A stretch of 64,000 nucleotides of DNA from Parazoarcus communis SWub3 = DSM 12120 (GCF_003226565.1 NZ_QKOE01000002.1:1-64000), one strand, 5' to 3'. Counted from the stretch's first letter, positions 27,507-37,130 are shown. The notes: generated by a model from the letters alone, not told the origin. Translations and numbers: made by a program.

Positions 27507-28052
27507 TCAACCCAGCTTTTCCAGCAACAAGGGTTTCACTTCGGCCAACCAGGCGTCGATACGCTCGTTGGTATGCATGCCCTGGGTGCGCTCGTCGATC
27601 ACCAAGCCGACAAAACGCCCGTCCCGGACCGCGGCAGATTGTTGAAAGGTGTACCCCTCGGTGCTCCAGCTACCCACAATTTCGGCGCCATAAGCTGCAA
27701 ACACCTCATGGAGCCGCATCAGCGAACTGGCAAAGCGTTCTGAATAGCGCTCCTGTGCGCCCAGGCCGAACAGTGCAATGCGCTTGCCGGAAAAATCCGG
27801 CTGCGCCATCTTGGCGAGAAACTCTTCCCAGTTCGGCTCCAGACAACCGGCACTGCGGCCGGGGATCTGTTCCTGGCCATAGCTGGGAGTGCCGAGAATC
27901 AGCACATCGTATGCGAGCATCGCGGCCGGCTCGATGCGATTGACGTTGACCGGCTTGTCGGCCAGTTCGTCACCCAGCTTCTTGTGGATCTTCTTGGCGA
28001 TCAGGCGGGTGGTACCAGTCTCGGTACCAAAGAACATTCCAATCTTTTTCAT
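27507..28052 (-). CDS. Long-chain flavodoxin
   Basis: This 181-residue FMN protein has the phosphate-binding loop FGTETGTTR at residues 8-16, the 60s loop GTPSYGQEQIPG and the 90s loop GLGAQERYSERF, with the insertion typical of long-chain flavodoxins. It carries electrons at low potential in the cytoplasm, for example to nitrogenase or radical enzymes. No such client is adjacent, although a radical SAM protein lies elsewhere in the window. The ATG at 28052 gives the canonical MKKIGMFFGTETG start; no strong ribosome site is visible. Confidence 0.93.
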   Translation of the reverse strand: MKKIGMFFGTETGTTRLIAKKIHKKLGDELADKPVNVNRIEPAAMLAYDVLILGTPSYGQEQIPGRSAGCLEPNWEEFLAKMAQPDFSGKRIALFGLGAQERYSERFASSLMRLHEVFAAYGAEIVGSWSTEGYTFQQSAAVRDGRFVGLVIDERTQGMHTNERIDAWLAEVKPLLLEKLG

Positions 28053-28230
28053 GGCGGCAAGGGCAGAAAACGGCAATGCGTCGATGATACGCAAGCCACC
28101 CAAAGACCACACCATAAAAGCGGTCTTGCACGCCAGAATTTCTTTAATGCACCACGATCGTGCGTGCAAAATCCGCCAATATGCACCGAAACAGGGATTT
28201 CACCGCGCCACTTCCCGCCTGCAACGGTAC

Positions 28231-28545
28231 TCAGACACCATTGTCCGGCTTGTCGTTACGCGAGGGGTTTACCTCGCGAATGACCTCACCCTCCAGCACC
28301 AGTCCACCCGGCGGGTTGTCACGCATCTGTTTGCGGATGGCCCGCGACTTCCACCACAAATACCCCCAGGCCACGGCACCCACGGTCAGCACCACGGCAA
28401 ACAGCACCACCGAGAACATCAGCGCCAGCACGAACACGCCACCGGCGACGACCACCGCCAGCAGCTTTTGCAAGGGGCTGCGCGGCTGCGCGGGTTGACG
28501 CCCGAACTGGCGGAAGAAATTCGTCCTGCGACGGTCGGTATACAT
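28231..28545 (-). CDS. Small unknown inner-membrane protein
   Basis: This is a 104-residue protein with a basic N-terminus and one long hydrophobic stretch (about residues 27-65) that can form two helices, then a basic cytoplasmic tail. ATG at 28545 follows AAGGA by about eight bases; TTG one codon earlier is also possible. No family is recognised. Confidence 0.65.
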   Translation of the reverse strand: MYTDRRRTNFFRQFGRQPAQPRSPLQKLLAVVVAGGVFVLALMFSVVLFAVVLTVGAVAWGYLWWKSRAIRKQMRDNPPGGLVLEGEVIREVNPSRNDKPDNGV

Positions 28546-28646
28546 CAAGCAAATCCTTTACAGCGATCACGCTGAAACAGTGCCGAAAATCGGCAAATCG
28601 GAAGTATGAACCACCGCGACCGAAAAGATTCCGGACGCCCAAGGGC

Positions 28647-29174
28647 TCAAGCGCGCGTTCCGCTCAAATCCAAGCCATCGACACCGCCTGAACCCTGCGG
28701 CAGTGCAGGTGCCTCGAGCCCGGCGGCCGCACGCGCTCGCTGCTTGGCGGCAACAAACTCACCCCGTGGGATGTAGAGCAGATCACCCAGCTTGAGCATC
28801 AACTGGTTCTCATGGTGACTCAGATGACCATCGGCATAAGCCACCTGCCACAGGTACTCGGTCATGCGCAGCTTTTGCGTCAGATCGAAACCGCGATTGA
28901 GTTGCGACGTAAACGCGAACAGGTCAGGCGCATCATTGGCCGTCGCCTGCGCCAGTTCAAGCAATCTGGCCACCTCGTCTTCACCCAGACCGAACTTGCC
29001 TTGCAGTGCCTTGATCACCGCACCGCGCTCGTCGGGGTCAATCCGGGCGTCCGCACGCATCATCTCCACCAGCAGCACCGCAGTGGCCAGTTGCAGGGTA
29101 TGCTCGCGCGCCGCCGGCGCAGCCTCTGCAGGCGCGGCCAGGGAGGCAAACAGTTCTTTCAGGGTGCGGATCAT
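28647..29174 (-). CDS. TerB-like helical protein
   Basis: This 175-residue protein resembles the TerB/DjlA N-terminal helical domain. It has an acidic repeated pattern around VEMMRADARIDPDERGAV, then LWQVAYADGHLSHHENQLMLKLGDLL, where Asp/Glu clusters in TerB folds bind metal. The ATG at 29174 (MIRTLKELF) follows AAGGA; the longer open frame to 29420 overlaps the divergent opgC promoter. The family is often linked to tellurite or general envelope stress, but its function is not established. Confidence 0.8.
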   Translation of the reverse strand: MIRTLKELFASLAAPAEAAPAAREHTLQLATAVLLVEMMRADARIDPDERGAVIKALQGKFGLGEDEVARLLELAQATANDAPDLFAFTSQLNRGFDLTQKLRMTEYLWQVAYADGHLSHHENQLMLKLGDLLYIPRGEFVAAKQRARAAAGLEAPALPQGSGGVDGLDLSGTRA

Positions 29175-29386
29175 CGATGAGCTTTCCTTGCAAAACGGCG
29201 GTGTCGCCACCATGAGTCCCCTGATGCCCCACAAGAGTTCCGCCACCGGGAGCCGGATCGGCATCGCCGCGCTCGTGGAACTCGCAACCGGCAATGCAGT
29301 CTGTTGCGCCCGGGCGACCCTGCGTGCACACATCCTGCAACGACAGCCATGTGGCATATCGCCCTGATCGCCACTAACCTGCCCGT

Positions 29387-30523
29387 ATGCCGTCTCCCAG
29401 CCAAGCTCCCACCACCTCACGCGACCTGCGCCTCGATTTCTTTCGGGGCCTGGCGCTATGGTGGATCTTCCTGAACCACATCCCGGACAACATCTTCAGC
29501 TGGGCCACGGTGCGCAACTACGGTTTTTCCGATGCTACCGAGATCTTCGTGTTCATCTCCGGCTATGCCGCAGCGCTGGCCTATCGACGGCCGATGCTGC
29601 AGCAAGGCATGGTATTTACCACCCTGCATGTGTGGCGGCGCTGCTGGCAACTCTATGTTGCCCATCTGATCCTGTTCCTGTTCTTCACCGCCCAGATTGC
29701 CTATGTTGCCGAACGCTTCGGCAACCCGATGTACATGGAGGAGATGAACGTCACCCCCTTGCTCGACACCCCGCACCTGGCCCTGCTCGACGCGCTGATG
29801 CTGACTTTCCGGCCCGTGAACATGGATGTACTGCCGATGTACATCGTACTGTTGCTGGCGTTTCCGGCCATGCTCTGGATGCTGCTGCGCGTGCCGGTCA
29901 TTGCCTCGCTGCTCTCGATAGGCCTGTATATGGTGGCGCGGGTGTTCGAAATCAACCTGCCCGCGCATCCGCCCGGCAACAGCTGGATCTTCAACCCCTT
30001 TGCCTGGCAGTTGCTGTTCGTGCTCGGCGCCCTGCTGGCGCTGTATCCCAAGCTGCGCAACTACCCGGTACGCCTGACACCCGTCATCGATCTGCTCGCC
30101 CTCGCCTATGTGCTGGGTGCGGGCTTCATCGTTGCGACCTGGCATCTTCCCCAGCTGGAGCGATGGGTGCCGGAAAACCTGGCGATCTGGATGTACCCGA
30201 TCGACAAGACCAACCTCGACACCCTGCGCCTGGTGCACTTCCTCGCCCTGGCCCATCTCACGTTACGCCTGGTCCCGCGCGAGGCGGGCTGGCTGCAACG
30301 AACCTGGGTCTGGCCAGTGATGTTGTGCGGACGCAAGTCACTGGAGGTGTTCTGCCTCGGCATCTTCCTGTCCTTCGTCGGCCACCTGGTGTTGATCGAG
30401 CTGGGCAACGACGTGTGGCTGCAATGCGCGGTCAGCGGCACAGGCATTGGCATCATGGCCAGCCTCGCGTATGTTTTGCACTGGTACGGTAGCCGCGCAG
30501 CCGCTGGCCGCCGCAGCGGATGA
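29387..30523 (+). CDS. opgC: OpgC-like membrane protein
   Basis: This 378-residue integral membrane protein has about ten hydrophobic helices. It begins with RDLRLDFFRGLALWWIFLNHIP, a motif of the OpgC family and related acyltransferase-3 proteins, followed by FSDATEIFVFISGYAAA. OpgC decorates osmoregulated periplasmic glucans with succinyl groups in other bacteria. The next gene, an exported SGNH hydrolase, overlaps by four bases (ATGA), an arrangement consistent with an acyl-transfer/esterase pair acting on a periplasmic polymer. No glucan synthase is in the window, so the substrate is open. Confidence 0.82.
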   Translation: MPSPSQAPTTSRDLRLDFFRGLALWWIFLNHIPDNIFSWATVRNYGFSDATEIFVFISGYAAALAYRRPMLQQGMVFTTLHVWRRCWQLYVAHLILFLFFTAQIAYVAERFGNPMYMEEMNVTPLLDTPHLALLDALMLTFRPVNMDVLPMYIVLLLAFPAMLWMLLRVPVIASLLSIGLYMVARVFEINLPAHPPGNSWIFNPFAWQLLFVLGALLALYPKLRNYPVRLTPVIDLLALAYVLGAGFIVATWHLPQLERWVPENLAIWMYPIDKTNLDTLRLVHFLALAHLTLRLVPREAGWLQRTWVWPVMLCGRKSLEVFCLGIFLSFVGHLVLIELGNDVWLQCAVSGTGIGIMASLAYVLHWYGSRAAAGRRSG

Positions 30524-31341
30524 ACGACAGGAAGCTCATGCCTCACCCCGCCACACCCGCCCCACACTTGCACCGGCTATGTACCGGCGTATTGCTTGCG
30601 CTACTACCGCTTGCCGGCACTGCCGCCGCAGGCGGAACCGAGCGCGCGTGCGACGTTCCTGCCGAACTGCTGTACCACAACCCGCCGCTGCACCGGGTCC
30701 ATAAGGCCTTGGCCGAGGGCCGGCTGGACATCCTCATCCTGGGCACAGGCTCGACCGCCGGTGCCGGCACCAGCGACTCGCAGCACGCCTACCCCGAGCG
30801 CCTGCGCCAGCATCTAGCCGACGCCCACCCAGGGCTCGAGCTGCACATCCAGGTCGCCAGCCACCCTGGGCAAACCGCACAGCAGCTGCAACGCATCCTG
30901 CCCACCTTGCTGCGTCATCAGACCGACCTGGTGATCTGGCAGACCGGCTCGGCTGACGCCGCCCGCAAGCTGTCGCTGCAGTCCTTCGGTCAGGCCATTT
31001 CCACCGGCTTGCGCAGCATCCGCAACCGTGGCGCCGACGTCATCCTGATGGACATGCAGTACGCCCCTTACACGCTGATGATGGCTGACTTCAATAGCTA
31101 CCGCGGCTATCTGTGGTGGAAGTCCCGCCAGGAAGACGTCGGCCTGCTGCCCCGCTACCAGATCATGGAATACTGGTACGAGCAGGGCCGTTTCGACCTT
31201 GCCACCGATGATCCGGCTCAACAGCGTGCCAACGCCGACGCCATCCATGACTGCCTCGGTCAGCTGCTTGCCACCATGACCTCCGAAGGCGCTGCTCATG
31301 CCGCGCCTGCCGGCGACGGTGCAGGGCAGGCAGCACGCTGA
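30520..31341 (+). CDS. Exported SGNH-hydrolase-like protein
   Basis: This 273-residue protein has a signal peptide (hydrophobic stretch about 20-37, ending TAAAGG). An SGNH-type core follows: LILGTGSTAGAGTSD in place of the usual GDS block, a VASHPGQTAQQLQ block, LVIWQTGSADA in the Asn block position, and a C-terminal DAIHDC that supplies the D-x-x-H pair. The nucleophile serine is present but its usual aspartate neighbour is not, so it is divergent. It overlaps opgC by ATGA and is probably translated with it, acting in the periplasm as an esterase or acyltransferase. Confidence 0.75.
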   Translation: MNDRKLMPHPATPAPHLHRLCTGVLLALLPLAGTAAAGGTERACDVPAELLYHNPPLHRVHKALAEGRLDILILGTGSTAGAGTSDSQHAYPERLRQHLADAHPGLELHIQVASHPGQTAQQLQRILPTLLRHQTDLVIWQTGSADAARKLSLQSFGQAISTGLRSIRNRGADVILMDMQYAPYTLMMADFNSYRGYLWWKSRQEDVGLLPRYQIMEYWYEQGRFDLATDDPAQQRANADAIHDCLGQLLATMTSEGAAHAAPAGDGAGQAAR

Positions 31342-31353
31342 GCGCTCACGCGC

Positions 31354-31839
31354 TCAGCGGTGCACCTCGGCCAGCACACCGTCACGCTCGGCCATTTCCA
31401 GCATCACCTTGTAGTCGACGATTCCCGCGACCGACCCATCGGGCGCCAGTCCGGCAATCGGTCCCTCGAACACGCAGAACAGCACGCAACCACTGGCGGT
31501 ACGCGGCTGGTGAATATCGCCGGCGGGTTCGAACATGTAGTCGCCCGGCCGGCCGATATCCGCCTCCTCGTAACAGATGTCACCTTCCAGCACCATCACC
31601 TCGATCGCGCCCAGGTGGTGATGTACCGGCGCCTCCACCCCGGGCAGCACCTTCAGCATGCAGGTGAACCCCCCTGTGCGGCGATTCACGCTCAGCAGCT
31701 TGTACATCACGCCCTCCATGACCCAGGGCTTCCAGGGAATGGGGTCGAGCTTCTGAAACCGGGGGTAGGGTCGGGTGATGCGGTCGTGTGCGCCACTCTG
31801 GCCCTTCTGATGCTCTGCGCTACACAGCATTGCGGTCAT
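31354..31839 (-). CDS. Cupin protein of the 2,4'-dihydroxyacetophenone dioxygenase-like family
   Basis: This is a 161-residue single cupin. The metal-site motif is VEAPVHHHLGAIEVMVLEG, with the second cupin motif around GDYMFEPAGDIHQP. The family contains ring-cleaving or C-C bond-cleaving dioxygenases of aryl ketones as well as anti-sigma-like ChrR cupins, so the reaction is only suggested. It is a paralogue of the divergent gene at 32142; both share the PWxPWVMEG motif and the ribosome site AGGAGACA. The ATG at 31839 is chosen by that symmetry. Confidence 0.8.
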   Translation of the reverse strand: MTAMLCSAEHQKGQSGAHDRITRPYPRFQKLDPIPWKPWVMEGVMYKLLSVNRRTGGFTCMLKVLPGVEAPVHHHLGAIEVMVLEGDICYEEADIGRPGDYMFEPAGDIHQPRTASGCVLFCVFEGPIAGLAPDGSVAGIVDYKVMLEMAERDGVLAEVHR

Positions 31840-32141
31840 TGCATGTCTCCTGATGGTTGTCGGTATGTGGCATCCGGGGCCGGCCTTCCGCCCGCCCCGG
31901 ATGCCGATACTAGGCCGAGCAGCCGAGGCCATGCCGGCCGGCCCGGAAATCGCCGCGACTACTGCAAAACATCGATAAATCGACAGTAATAGCCGACGTT
32001 CACGCACCTTTTTCAAAAAAGCGCTGCGCTGTCGGGATATCGCTGAGATTCGCCGCGGGCTGCGCTTGTGCACCGCACACCCCGCTAGATTGCGCCTCAT
32101 CGGTCGACCGGCCGGTCAATAAAAACACTCAGGAGACACGC
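31840..32141. promoter_or_regulatory. Divergent promoter region between the two cupin genes
   Basis: These 302 bases separate divergent paralogues and hold no gene. A perfect 12-bp palindrome GACCGGCCGGTC lies at 32106-32117, just before the second cupin's ribosome site, and is a candidate operator. The AraC regulator at 40648 is the most likely controller, by context only. Confidence 0.45.
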
Positions 32142-32630
32142 ATGACCGCAGCAATCCTCAACGCTTCATCCCCTGTCCATGCCCCGCTCAGCCAACGTGC
32201 CGGCAAGGATTTCATCAAGCTCGACACCATTCCCTGGACGCCATGGGTGATGGAAGGCACCCATTTCAAGCTGCTCGCGATCAACGAACTCAGCGGTGGC
32301 TTCTCGATGCTGCTCAAGGTGGATCCCGGTGTGCAGGCACCGGTCCACGCCCACCTCGGGTCCGCCGAAGCCTATCTGGTGGAAGGCGGCTTCTACTACG
32401 AGGCGGACGACCCCGGCTGCGCCGGCGACTACACCTATGAACGCGGTGGCTCGGTTCATCAACCGGTGTCTCACGAAGGCTGTGTGATGTTTGCCGTCAC
32501 CCATGGCCCGCTCGCCGGCTGCAATCCCGACGGTTCGGTATCCGCCGTCGTCGACTGCCGGCTGATGCTGAAACTGGCCGAGGCCAGCGGCACCGCCGAC
32601 CACGTCGTCCGAGTCATCTCCGGGCACTGA
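32142..32630 (+). CDS. Second cupin protein, paralogue of the divergent gene
   Basis: This is a 162-residue cupin with metal-site residues in VQAPVHAHLGSAEAYLVEG and GGSVHQPVSHEGC. Compared with its neighbour one histidine of the HHH cluster is alanine (HAH), which may change metal binding. It starts MTAAILNASS after AGGAG and is the first gene of the rightward cluster ending at 40369. The 33-base gap to the outer-membrane gene suggests cotranscription. A dioxygenase or isomerase step on a ketone substrate is possible. Confidence 0.8.
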   Translation: MTAAILNASSPVHAPLSQRAGKDFIKLDTIPWTPWVMEGTHFKLLAINELSGGFSMLLKVDPGVQAPVHAHLGSAEAYLVEGGFYYEADDPGCAGDYTYERGGSVHQPVSHEGCVMFAVTHGPLAGCNPDGSVSAVVDCRLMLKLAEASGTADHVVRVISGH

Positions 32631-32663
32631 GCCCCTGCACCTCCCCCTTCTCAGGAGGCAATC

Positions 32664-34529
32664 ATGCACAACACAGCTCGCAGGCATGGCCTGCGCCGGG
32701 CCTGTCTCGCCGTCGCCATCGCCGGACTGGGCCACACCGCACAGGCCAACGACTTCCGTCTTGGCGATGAACTGACCGGCATGTGGACACTTAACGCCAG
32801 CCTCGGCACCAATGTCCGCATGCAGGGCCGCGACGCCGCGCTTACGTCGTTCGGCAATGCCAACCACAACGGCGGCAAGCCCGGTACCGGTGGTGGCAGT
32901 ACCGATGACGGCGATCTCAACTTCGACCGTCACGACATCACCTCCACCACCCTCAAGGTGGTCGGTGATGTCGAACTGCGCTACCGCAACTACGGCGCCC
33001 TGTTACGTGCCAAGGCATGGCACGACTTCACCCTGTCCACCAAGAAAGTCGACCATGGTCACTTCGACAACGGCTACGTTCCCGGTGAACGCCTGGACGA
33101 TCGCCATTTTGACGACGCCGCCAAGTTCTCCGGTGCGGAGCTGCTCGACGCCTTCATCTACGGCGACTGGGAACTGGGTGAGAACGCCCGGCTGAACATG
33201 CGCCTGGGCAGCCAGGTGGTGAACTGGGGAGAAAGCATCTTCATCCAGGGCGTGAACGTGGTGAACCCGGTCGACGTGCCGGCCGCCCGACGCGCGGGTG
33301 CCCAGGTACGCGAGATCCTGCTGCCGGTACCGCTGCTCTACGGCAACCTTGGCCTGCCCGGCGGCGTCAGCCTGGAAGCCTTCTACCAGTTGAAATGGAA
33401 GAAGACCGTCATCGACGGCTGCGGCACCTTCTTCTCTCCCGCCGACGTCATCAACTGTGGGGGTTCGCAGTTCGGCCCCGACGCCTTTTCCGACCGTGAG
33501 CATTACGAAGGCATTCCCGCACTGGGTGGTCTCAACGTGCGGTCGATGCGGCTCAACGACGAGAAGCCGTCCGATGGCGGCCAGTACGGTCTGGCCTTGC
33601 ACTGGCTCGAACCCAATACGGAGACCGACATCGGCCTGTACTACATCAACTACCACACCCGCACACCCTTCCTGACGCTGTCGAGCGTGCCGTCCGAACC
33701 CAGCTCGCTTTACGGCACCCTGGCGCCGCTGTCCTACCGCCTCGACTATTCGGCAGAGGACATCAAGACCTTCGGCCTGAGCCTGTCGAACACCCTGGGC
33801 GGCGCCTCGGTCATGGCCGAACTGTCCTATACCCGCGACCTGCCGGTGCAGATCAATGGCGGTGACCTGGTGCAATTCGGCATTTCCGGCGGCACCCAGG
33901 GCCCCCTGGTGGGTCATCGCATCTACGACCCGGCCGGTGCGAACATCCGCGGCTATGACCGGATGGACAAGATCCAGCTGCAACTGGGTGCGATCAACGT
34001 CTTCAGCCAGGTGCTGGGCGCCCAGTCACTGCTCACCGTGGGTGAAGTCGGCTTCAGCTGGGTACCCGATCTGCCCAACCCCAAGACCGGGGTGCGCTAC
34101 GGTCGTGCCTTCACCTTCGGCACCGCCTGGCATCCGGGCTACACCGATCCGGCGCTGGCCAGCCGCGCGGGGTGTGACGCAGCCAACATCGCAAACAAGG
34201 TCACACCCGCCAACTGTTCACAGGACGGCTTCGTCACCCCGTTCTCGTGGGGATACCGCCTGTTCGGGGAACTGGAATACCCCAACGCCGTCGCTGGCTG
34301 GACCGCAAAGCCTCGTCTGTACTGGTCCCACGACGTCAAAGGCAACGCTGCCGACGGCGTGTTCCTGGAGAACCGCCGCACCCTCGGTACCGGCGTTGCG
34401 CTATCGCGCCTGGAGAGCGGCCGGCGATGGACCGTGGACCTGGCCTACACCCGCTTCATCGACGCCGCGCGCTGGGACACCAACCGCGACAAGGACTTCC
34501 TCGCCGCCAGCATCAGCGTGGCGTTCTAA
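32664..34529 (+). CDS. DUF1302 outer-membrane protein
   Basis: This 621-residue exported protein has a signal peptide ending AQA before NDFRLGD. Its many aromatic-ended beta strands, the VNWGESIFIQGVNVVNPVDV motif and a terminal phenylalanine (ISVAF) fit an outer-membrane beta barrel of the DUF1302 family. Genes of this family recur with DUF1329, YCF48 and MMPL-type RND genes in bacteria that degrade hydrophobic compounds; function has not been settled. Here it is followed after 11 bases by the DUF1329 gene. A channel for a hydrophobic substrate is inferred. Confidence 0.88.
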   Translation: MHNTARRHGLRRACLAVAIAGLGHTAQANDFRLGDELTGMWTLNASLGTNVRMQGRDAALTSFGNANHNGGKPGTGGGSTDDGDLNFDRHDITSTTLKVVGDVELRYRNYGALLRAKAWHDFTLSTKKVDHGHFDNGYVPGERLDDRHFDDAAKFSGAELLDAFIYGDWELGENARLNMRLGSQVVNWGESIFIQGVNVVNPVDVPAARRAGAQVREILLPVPLLYGNLGLPGGVSLEAFYQLKWKKTVIDGCGTFFSPADVINCGGSQFGPDAFSDREHYEGIPALGGLNVRSMRLNDEKPSDGGQYGLALHWLEPNTETDIGLYYINYHTRTPFLTLSSVPSEPSSLYGTLAPLSYRLDYSAEDIKTFGLSLSNTLGGASVMAELSYTRDLPVQINGGDLVQFGISGGTQGPLVGHRIYDPAGANIRGYDRMDKIQLQLGAINVFSQVLGAQSLLTVGEVGFSWVPDLPNPKTGVRYGRAFTFGTAWHPGYTDPALASRAGCDAANIANKVTPANCSQDGFVTPFSWGYRLFGELEYPNAVAGWTAKPRLYWSHDVKGNAADGVFLENRRTLGTGVALSRLESGRRWTVDLAYTRFIDAARWDTNRDKDFLAASISVAF

Positions 34530-34540
34530 GGAGAACAGAC

Positions 34541-35899
34541 ATGAACCGACTTCACCCCGCCTGCCGCCTCGCCGGCCTGATCCTGCTGCCGCTCGCCATC
34601 GGTAGCGCACATGCTGCCCTGAGCGCTGAAGAGATCGCCCGTCTCGGCAAGGACCTGACCCCGGTGGGTGCCGAACGCGCCGGCAACGCGGCCGGCACCA
34701 TTCCCGCATGGACGGGCGGCCTCACCAAGCCGCCGGCCGACTTTGACATCACGCAGGGCCATGCCAACCCCTATGCCGGCGAGAAACCGCTGTACACCGT
34801 CACCGCACAGAACTGGGAGCAGTACCGGAATGTACTCTCCGACGGCCATGTCGCCATGCTCAAACGCTACCCGGATACCTATCGTCTGGAGGTCTATCCC
34901 ACGCACCGCAGCGCCGCACTGCCGCAGGCCGAATATGACCGCATCCGCGAACAGGCCGGCGCCATCACCCTCACCGCGAGCGGCACCGGGCTGGAGAACT
35001 GGGACCGCAGCGCAGTGCCCTTTCCCATTCCAAAGAACGGGCTCGAGGCCATCTGGAACCATCAGGTACGTTCCCGCGCAGGCGGCATCGAACGCCGTCA
35101 TCTCATCGGCGCCGTCAACCCCAACGGCAGTTTCAACGCCTACGGCGTCGATGAAAGCTGGATCTTCGCGCAGAACATGGACCGCCAGGAACCCAACCGC
35201 TTCTGGTACTTCATGGCACGCATGTACTCGCCAGCCGACGTCACCGGCGAGGTGGTGATGGTGCACGAGCCGCTCGACGCCGCGCGCGACGGGCGTCTGG
35301 CCTGGGTGTACAACGCCGGCCTGCGCCGTGTACGCCGCGCACCGCAGATCATCTACGACTCACCGGGCAGCTTCTCCGAAGGCACCCGCACCGAAGACGA
35401 CTACGACATGTTCAACGGCCCCACCGACCGCTACGAGTGGAAGCTGGTAGGCAAGCGCGAGATGCTGATCCCCTACAACAGCTATGCCATCCACTCGAAG
35501 AAGCTCAAGGCACGCGATGTGGTCAAGCCCAGACACCTCGACCCCGCCCTGACACGCTACGAGCTGCATCGCGTCTGGGTCGTGGAAGCCACGCTGAAGG
35601 ACGGCATGCGCCACATCTACGGCAAACGCGTGTTCTATCTTGACGAGGACAGCTGGACGATCGCAGTCAAGGAACAGTATGACGGGCGCGGCCAGCTCTG
35701 GCGTGTGGGAGAGGCGCAGTTGATGCAGTACTACGACCTGCCATTGCCCTACTACGCCTTCGAGAACATGTACGACCTGCAGGACGGGCGCTACTACGTC
35801 GCCGGCCTCAGCAACGAAGAAGGCCCGTGGCGCTTCGGTGCCAAGGCACGACGTGCCGACTTCGACCCCGACGCCCTGCGCCGCAGCGGCACCAAGTAA
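34541..35899 (+). CDS. DUF1329 exported protein (LolA/LolB-like fold family)
   Basis: This 452-residue protein has a signal peptide (cleavage after AHA, about residue 25) and then the family start LSAEEIARLGKDLTPVGAERAGNAAG. DUF1329 proteins are predicted to share the lipoprotein-carrier fold of LolA, which would suit shuttling a lipid-like molecule across the periplasm. The gene follows the DUF1302 gene directly. The ATG at 34541 is preceded by AAGGAG; longer frames have no signal peptide. Confidence 0.88.
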   Translation: MNRLHPACRLAGLILLPLAIGSAHAALSAEEIARLGKDLTPVGAERAGNAAGTIPAWTGGLTKPPADFDITQGHANPYAGEKPLYTVTAQNWEQYRNVLSDGHVAMLKRYPDTYRLEVYPTHRSAALPQAEYDRIREQAGAITLTASGTGLENWDRSAVPFPIPKNGLEAIWNHQVRSRAGGIERRHLIGAVNPNGSFNAYGVDESWIFAQNMDRQEPNRFWYFMARMYSPADVTGEVVMVHEPLDAARDGRLAWVYNAGLRRVRRAPQIIYDSPGSFSEGTRTEDDYDMFNGPTDRYEWKLVGKREMLIPYNSYAIHSKKLKARDVVKPRHLDPALTRYELHRVWVVEATLKDGMRHIYGKRVFYLDEDSWTIAVKEQYDGRGQLWRVGEAQLMQYYDLPLPYYAFENMYDLQDGRYYVAGLSNEEGPWRFGAKARRADFDPDALRRSGTK

Positions 35900-35972
35900 G
35901 CAGCGGCCACGACCGCGCGCACGGGGCGCACCAGATTCAAGGCGTGCGCCCCCACCCACAGGGAACACCATC

Positions 35973-37130
35973 ATGACACGCCTGCCCCTCGCCACCCTGG
36001 CCACGGCCGCGGTGCTGGCCATTGCCGCCAGTGCTGCAGCCGGCCTTGCGCCCCGCCCCGCCAGTACACCCATCGACCTGTTGGAAACCCCCGCCCCTCA
36101 AAGCCCTCGGGCCGCCAGCCAGCTGATGAACAGCCTCGTTCATGCCGGTCCGCGCATGGTCGCCGCCGGCGCGCGCGGCACCATTGTCCATTCCGACGAC
36201 GACGGCCACAGCTGGATCCAGGCCGAGGTTCCCGTCGCCGTCATGCTGACCGCGCTGCACTTTCCCACCCCTGAGCTGGGCTGGGCCGTGGGCCACGACG
36301 GCGTCATCCTGCACAGTCGCGACGGCGGCGCCCACTGGCAGCGCCAGTTCGACGGCGACCAGGCCAACACACAGATGCTCGCCTGGGCGAAAGCCCGGGT
36401 CAGCCAGGCAAGGCTGGCGCTGCAGCAGGCGGGCGAGGCCGAACGTGCAGCCGCCGAAGACCGCCTTGCCGATGCCGAAGATGTCCTGGCTGGCGCCGAA
36501 CAGGCTGTCGCCTTCGGCCCCTCCCAGCCATTCATGAGCGTCTGGTTCCGCAACCCACGCGAAGGGTACGCCGTAGGCGCTTTCGGCATGGCCTTTGCCA
36601 CCACCGACGGCGGCGAGCACTGGACCCTGTTCGCCGACCGGCTGCCCAATCCCGAAGCCCTGCACCTGTACGCCATTGCATCACCCAGCCCCAATGTCTT
36701 GCTGATCGCCGGCGAACGCGGCCTGATCCTGCGCTCCACCGATGCAGGCCAGCACTGGCAGGCGGAACCCGATCTTGCCGAAGGCGGGTTATACGGCCTG
36801 ATCACGGCGCCACAGGACGGTGCCGTACTCGCGTACGGTTTCGACGGCATCGTACTGCGCAGCACTGACCTGGGTGCCAGCTGGCAAACGCTCGACAGTG
36901 GCACCCGCAGCGCACTCTACGGCGCAGCGACTGCGGGCGACGAACTGCTGCTGGTCGGCAACAACGGTACCCGTCTGCGCCTGAATGGTCACCGCTTCGA
37001 TCCTCTGCCTGCGGGGGACGGCCGTCCCCTGACCACTGCCGCCCACGGCGCCAGGGGCTGGATCCTGGCTGGCTGGGGTGGTCTCGCCCATGACTCCGCC
37101 GCCGCATCAGGAGCCACCCGCCATGAATGA
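35973..37130 (+). CDS. Exported YCF48/BNR-type beta-propeller protein
   Basis: This 385-residue protein has a signal peptide (1-24). At least five propeller repeats follow the pattern S-x-D-x-G-x-x-W: HSDDDGHSW, HSRDGGAHW, ATTDGGEHW, RSTDAGQHW and RSTDLGASW. Between the second and third is an alanine- and glutamate-rich helical insertion (about 130-165) that could form a coiled coil. YCF48 proteins assist assembly of photosystem II; the bacterial relatives in this cluster type have no defined role. Its end overlaps the RND gene start by eight bases, indicating coupling. Confidence 0.85.
   Translation: MTRLPLATLATAAVLAIAASAAAGLAPRPASTPIDLLETPAPQSPRAASQLMNSLVHAGPRMVAAGARGTIVHSDDDGHSWIQAEVPVAVMLTALHFPTPELGWAVGHDGVILHSRDGGAHWQRQFDGDQANTQMLAWAKARVSQARLALQQAGEAERAAAEDRLADAEDVLAGAEQAVAFGPSQPFMSVWFRNPREGYAVGAFGMAFATTDGGEHWTLFADRLPNPEALHLYAIASPSPNVLLIAGERGLILRSTDAGQHWQAEPDLAEGGLYGLITAPQDGAVLAYGFDGIVLRSTDLGASWQTLDSGTRSALYGAATAGDELLLVGNNGTRLRLNGHRFDPLPAGDGRPLTTAAHGARGWILAGWGGLAHDSAAASGATRHE

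Noticed and set aside
29456-30256. Minus-strand frame opposite opgC
   Set aside because: Gln/His/Arg-rich shadow of a membrane-protein gene with no motif.
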